Shown: one piece after another, positions 7,396-9,049 of the stretch
Layout of the letters: each line of letters opens with the position of its first letter
Numbering within the stretch: the stretch's first letter is position 1
NCBI GenBank assembly: GCA_900552245.1
Contig: URYY01000087.1
Coordinates: 1 to 9,049 of the forward strand
Length of the DNA: 9,049 nt
Source: an uncultured Opitutales bacterium
GTDB taxonomy: Bacteria; Verrucomicrobiota; Verrucomicrobiia; Opitutales; Intestinicryptomonadaceae
Direction: 5' to 3'
Translations under genes and position numbers: made by a program
The notes under the pieces: model-generated
The model's database searches: none
What the model was told of the DNA's origin: nothing
What the model saw: the letters and a program-made list of their open reading frames with translations, nothing else

Positions 7396-8427
7396 ATGTC
7401 ACTTATAAACAAACTATCCGCCAGACTGCAAAATCATCCCAAGAGAGTAGTATTTCCAGAAGGTGAGGATTTGCGAATTTTGAAAGCCGCCCGCAAGTTT
7501 GCAACGCGCAAATTGGGCGTTCCCGTATTGCTTGGCAATCGCGAAATTATAGAGAAAAACGCGAGGGAAAACGATATTTCTTTAGAGGGAATACGCCTTA
7601 TGGAAATAGAGAAGGCGGACGATTACAATGAGCTTAAGATAATACTCCACGGCATGCCAAAGTTTAGGCAGCTCAGTGAAGAGTCCTTAGAGCAGTTCTT
7701 GAAGACGCCAGGCTATTTTGGAACGCTAATGCTTGCGACTGGCAGGGTTGATGCGCTAGTTTCGGGCGCCACTAAGCTTTCGGCAAGTTCGCTGAGGCCG
7801 GTTTTTCAGATAATTTCCCTGCAGCAGGGGGTAAAAACCGCATCTTCCATGACTATAGTTGAATCGGACAATCAGAATCTCGGCACAAACGGTGTCTTGT
7901 TCTTAGCCGATTGCGGTGTTATACCGGAACCAACGGAAGTGCAACTTTCTGAAATTGCAATTACAACTGCAAAGCTTGCTGAGCACTTGACGGGAGTTGT
8001 GTCAAAGGTGGCTCTTCTGAGCTTTGTCTCTAAGCTTCAGGTTGCAAAGACACAGAGCGTGTTGAAGGTAAAGGCTGCTACGGCTCTGGCGCAGCAGCTC
8101 GCGCGCGAGCAGGCCTACGAAGTTTACATAGATGGCGAGTTGCAGGCCGACGCCGCTTTGGTTCCAGAAGCTGCGGCAATACGCGGAATAAATAGTTCCG
8201 TGGCGGGCAAGGCAAACGTTTTAATATTCCCAGATCTAAATTCGGGCAACATAGCCTCTAAATTCATAAGTATAATGGGTTGTGTGCGCACTTACGGGCA
8301 GATTTTGACAGGTCTTGTAAAGCCGGTTGCAGAGATTCCAAGAGGCGCTAGCGCCGAGGATATTTTCGGCGCGGCGGTAATAGTTGCCGCTCAGGCTGTC
8401 GATAAAAAGTACCTTTACGCTGAGTAA
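7396..8427 (+). CDS. pta: Phosphate acetyltransferase (phosphotransacetylase), short form
   Basis: The enzyme interconverts acetyl-CoA and acetyl phosphate. With acetate kinase this makes ATP during acetate excretion or activates acetate. The 343 residues correspond to the catalytic PTA_PTB domain alone; the N-terminal BioD-like and DRTGG domains of long Pta proteins (about 700 residues, as in E. coli) are absent. Typical blocks are RVVFPEGEDLRILKAA near the N-terminus, TGRVDALVSGAT, GVLFLADCGVIPEPTEVQLSEIA, GELQADAALVPEAAA, VAGKANVLIFPDLNSGNIA and RGASAEDIFGAA at the end. A phosphotransbutyrylase is less likely because these blocks follow the acetyltransferase pattern. The region VSKLQVAKTQSV departs somewhat from the usual STKGSA-like segment. 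The gene has its own likely promoter, only a weak ribosome binding site (AGAAAG) and a strong terminator, so it is probably monocistronic. Its usual partner ackA is not adjacent. Confidence 0.93.
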   Translation: MSLINKLSARLQNHPKRVVFPEGEDLRILKAARKFATRKLGVPVLLGNREIIEKNARENDISLEGIRLMEIEKADDYNELKIILHGMPKFRQLSEESLEQFLKTPGYFGTLMLATGRVDALVSGATKLSASSLRPVFQIISLQQGVKTASSMTIVESDNQNLGTNGVLFLADCGVIPEPTEVQLSEIAITTAKLAEHLTGVVSKVALLSFVSKLQVAKTQSVLKVKAATALAQQLAREQAYEVYIDGELQADAALVPEAAAIRGINSSVAGKANVLIFPDLNSGNIASKFISIMGCVRTYGQILTGLVKPVAEIPRGASAEDIFGAAVIVAAQAVDKKYLYAE

Positions 8428-8452
8428 ATTTTGTCTTAGATTTATTCTTATT

Positions 8453-8488
8453 AAAGCGCGGGTGGGATTTTCCATTCCGCGTTTTTTT
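8453..8488 (+). terminator. Rho-independent terminator after pta
   Basis: CGCGGG (8457-8462) pairs with TCCGCG (8476-8481) including one G-U pair. A 2x2 mismatch follows, then GGA (8465-8467) pairs with TCC (8471-8473) around a TTT loop. Seven T residues follow at 8482-8488, and the AAAG before the stem can extend pairing into the T-tract. It begins 25 bases after the pta stop and separates pta from the GH2 gene. Confidence 0.85.
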
Positions 8489-8526
8489 GCCTTATTTTAG
8501 ACGGCTTGCTTTTGTTTTTTTTGAGC

Positions 8527-8605
8527 TTGACATTTGTATTTATTTAGTAAAACTAAGTTTCAAAACACTTTTTAACGGACTTATCCACCCCTTGCGAAAA
8601 CCTAT
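8527..8605 (+). promoter_or_regulatory. Probable promoter and leader region of the GH2 gene
   Basis: A perfect -35-like TTGACA at 8527-8532 lies in an AT-rich stretch after the pta terminator. No good -10 box sits at the standard distance: the candidates TAAAAC (8548, 15-base spacing) and AAAACT (8549, 16-base spacing) are poor. A Bacteroidetes-like reading, TTTG at 8533-8536 then TAAGTTTC at 8554-8561, is near-consensus but its spacing is slightly short. Whichever applies, the GH2 gene must be transcribed from around here, because a terminator lies just upstream. No Shine-Dalgarno sequence is visible before the ATG. Confidence 0.4.
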
Positions 8606-9049
8606 ATGAAACTGAAAAATAAACTGATGATGACAATAGCGGGCGCGGCCATTCTCGCCTGCGGTATAACAGAGGGCTTTGAAATAAAAAAAGCCCCTAT
8701 AATGACAAAGTGGGCTAGCGATGTAGACGTAAACGCTCCTTTGCCTGAATATCCTAGGCCTCAGTTAGAGCGCAAGGATTGGCTAAATCTAAACGGAGTT
8801 TGGGAGTTCCAGCCCTACTGCGATTATTGCGAGATTGCAAGCGGCAAGAAATTAAAGCGCGAAATTCTTGTTCCATTCGCCGTTGAGAGCGCGCTTTCTG
8901 GAGTGATGGAGTACCACGATAAAATTTTGTATCGCAGGGGCTTCAAGGTTCCAGAGGCATGGGCGGGCAAGCGCGTGCGTTTAAACTTTGATGCGGTGGA
9001 TTACGAGGCCGAAGTATTTGTAAACGGAAAGTCTTTCGGAGTCCACAAG
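8606..9049 (+). CDS. Exported glycoside hydrolase family 2 protein, N-terminal part
   Basis: The frame is open from the ATG at 8606 to the window end, giving 148 residues of a longer protein. The N-terminus looks like an export signal: basic MKLKNK, a hydrophobic stretch at about 7-18, then C19 in ILACG, which may be a lipoprotein cleavage site although L at -2 is not ideal. The segment YPRPQLERKDWLNLNGVWEF starting at Y49, then ILVPFAVESALSG, YRRGFKVP and VDYEAEVFVNGK, is the classic GH2 sugar-binding jelly-roll domain found before beta-galactosidases, beta-glucuronidases and beta-mannosidases. The catalytic barrel lies beyond the window, so the substrate cannot be named. Export plus family suggests breakdown of plant or host glycans. 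The ATG at 8606 is chosen because it gives a complete signal peptide, although no ribosome binding site precedes it. Confidence 0.88.
   Translation, partial: MKLKNKLMMTIAGAAILACGITEGFEIKKAPIMTKWASDVDVNAPLPEYPRPQLERKDWLNLNGVWEFQPYCDYCEIASGKKLKREILVPFAVESALSGVMEYHDKILYRRGFKVPEAWAGKRVRLNFDAVDYEAEVFVNGKSFGVHK

Noticed and set aside
8344..8355. A perfect 12-base palindrome, GGCGCTAGCGCC.
   Set aside because: It lies within the conserved RGASAED coding segment of pta and is explained by codon choice; there is no second copy in the window that I noticed.
8581..8589. TTATCCACC, one base from the DnaA-box consensus TTATCCACA.
   Set aside because: It is a single isolated copy with no second box, no AT-rich unwinding repeats beside it and no dnaA, dnaN or similar gene nearby, so it does not support a replication origin.
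1..9049. A hidden defence, mobile or biosynthetic system.
   Set aside because: Every gene belongs to a well-known housekeeping or catabolic family. I saw no transposase, integrase, toxin-antitoxin pair, reverse transcriptase, phage gene or repeat array on either strand, and spacers are short (at most 178 bases).

Overview
The window is a compact stretch of bacterial housekeeping genes, all on the + strand. The GatA/GatB pair indicates a bacterium that makes Gln-tRNA (and often Asn-tRNA) by amidation. Base composition looks close to balanced, with much AAA/AAG and frequent ATA and AGG codons. A secreted glycoside hydrolase family 2 protein whose N-terminus resembles those of gut polysaccharide degraders, together with a Ste24-type M48 protease and AguB, suggests a Gram-negative host-associated bacterium. 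A Verrucomicrobia/Opitutales-like lineage is my best guess, but this is a weak inference from sequence alone. No rRNA or tRNA gene, CRISPR array, insertion sequence or phage gene was recognised.

Layout. Positions 1-441 are the C-terminal end of gatA, followed after 6 bases by gatB (448-1908). gatB overlaps a membrane M48 metallopeptidase by one base (TAATG, 1908-3158). Two bases later comes aguB, N-carbamoylputrescine amidase (3161-4030). After 27 bases lies a Nif3/YbgI-family metal-binding protein (4058-4816). A 79-base spacer with possible mutually exclusive hairpins leads to aroQ, type II dehydroquinase (4896-5327). A UvrD/PcrA-like helicase with a GTG start follows after 3 bases (5331-7337). 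No convincing terminator separates these genes, so 1-7337 can be read as one transcription unit, with a possible internal control point before aroQ.

The phosphotransacetylase gene pta (7396-8427) appears to have its own sigma70-type promoter, whose -35 element overlaps the helicase stop codon, and it ends in a good rho-independent terminator (about 8453-8488). A 178-base spacer precedes the last gene (8606 to the window end), the start of an exported GH2 glycosidase cut off by the window edge.

The genes serve different processes: tRNA-dependent amidation, membrane proteolysis, polyamine synthesis, aromatic amino acid synthesis, DNA repair, acetate/acetyl-CoA metabolism and glycan breakdown. 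I see no dedicated multi-gene system. I looked for a hidden or new system on both strands and did not find one. The points worth a second look are modest: a GatB without its zinc cysteines, a Ste24-type protease coupled to gatB, a possible RNA switch before aroQ, and the isolated control signals of pta and the GH2 gene.
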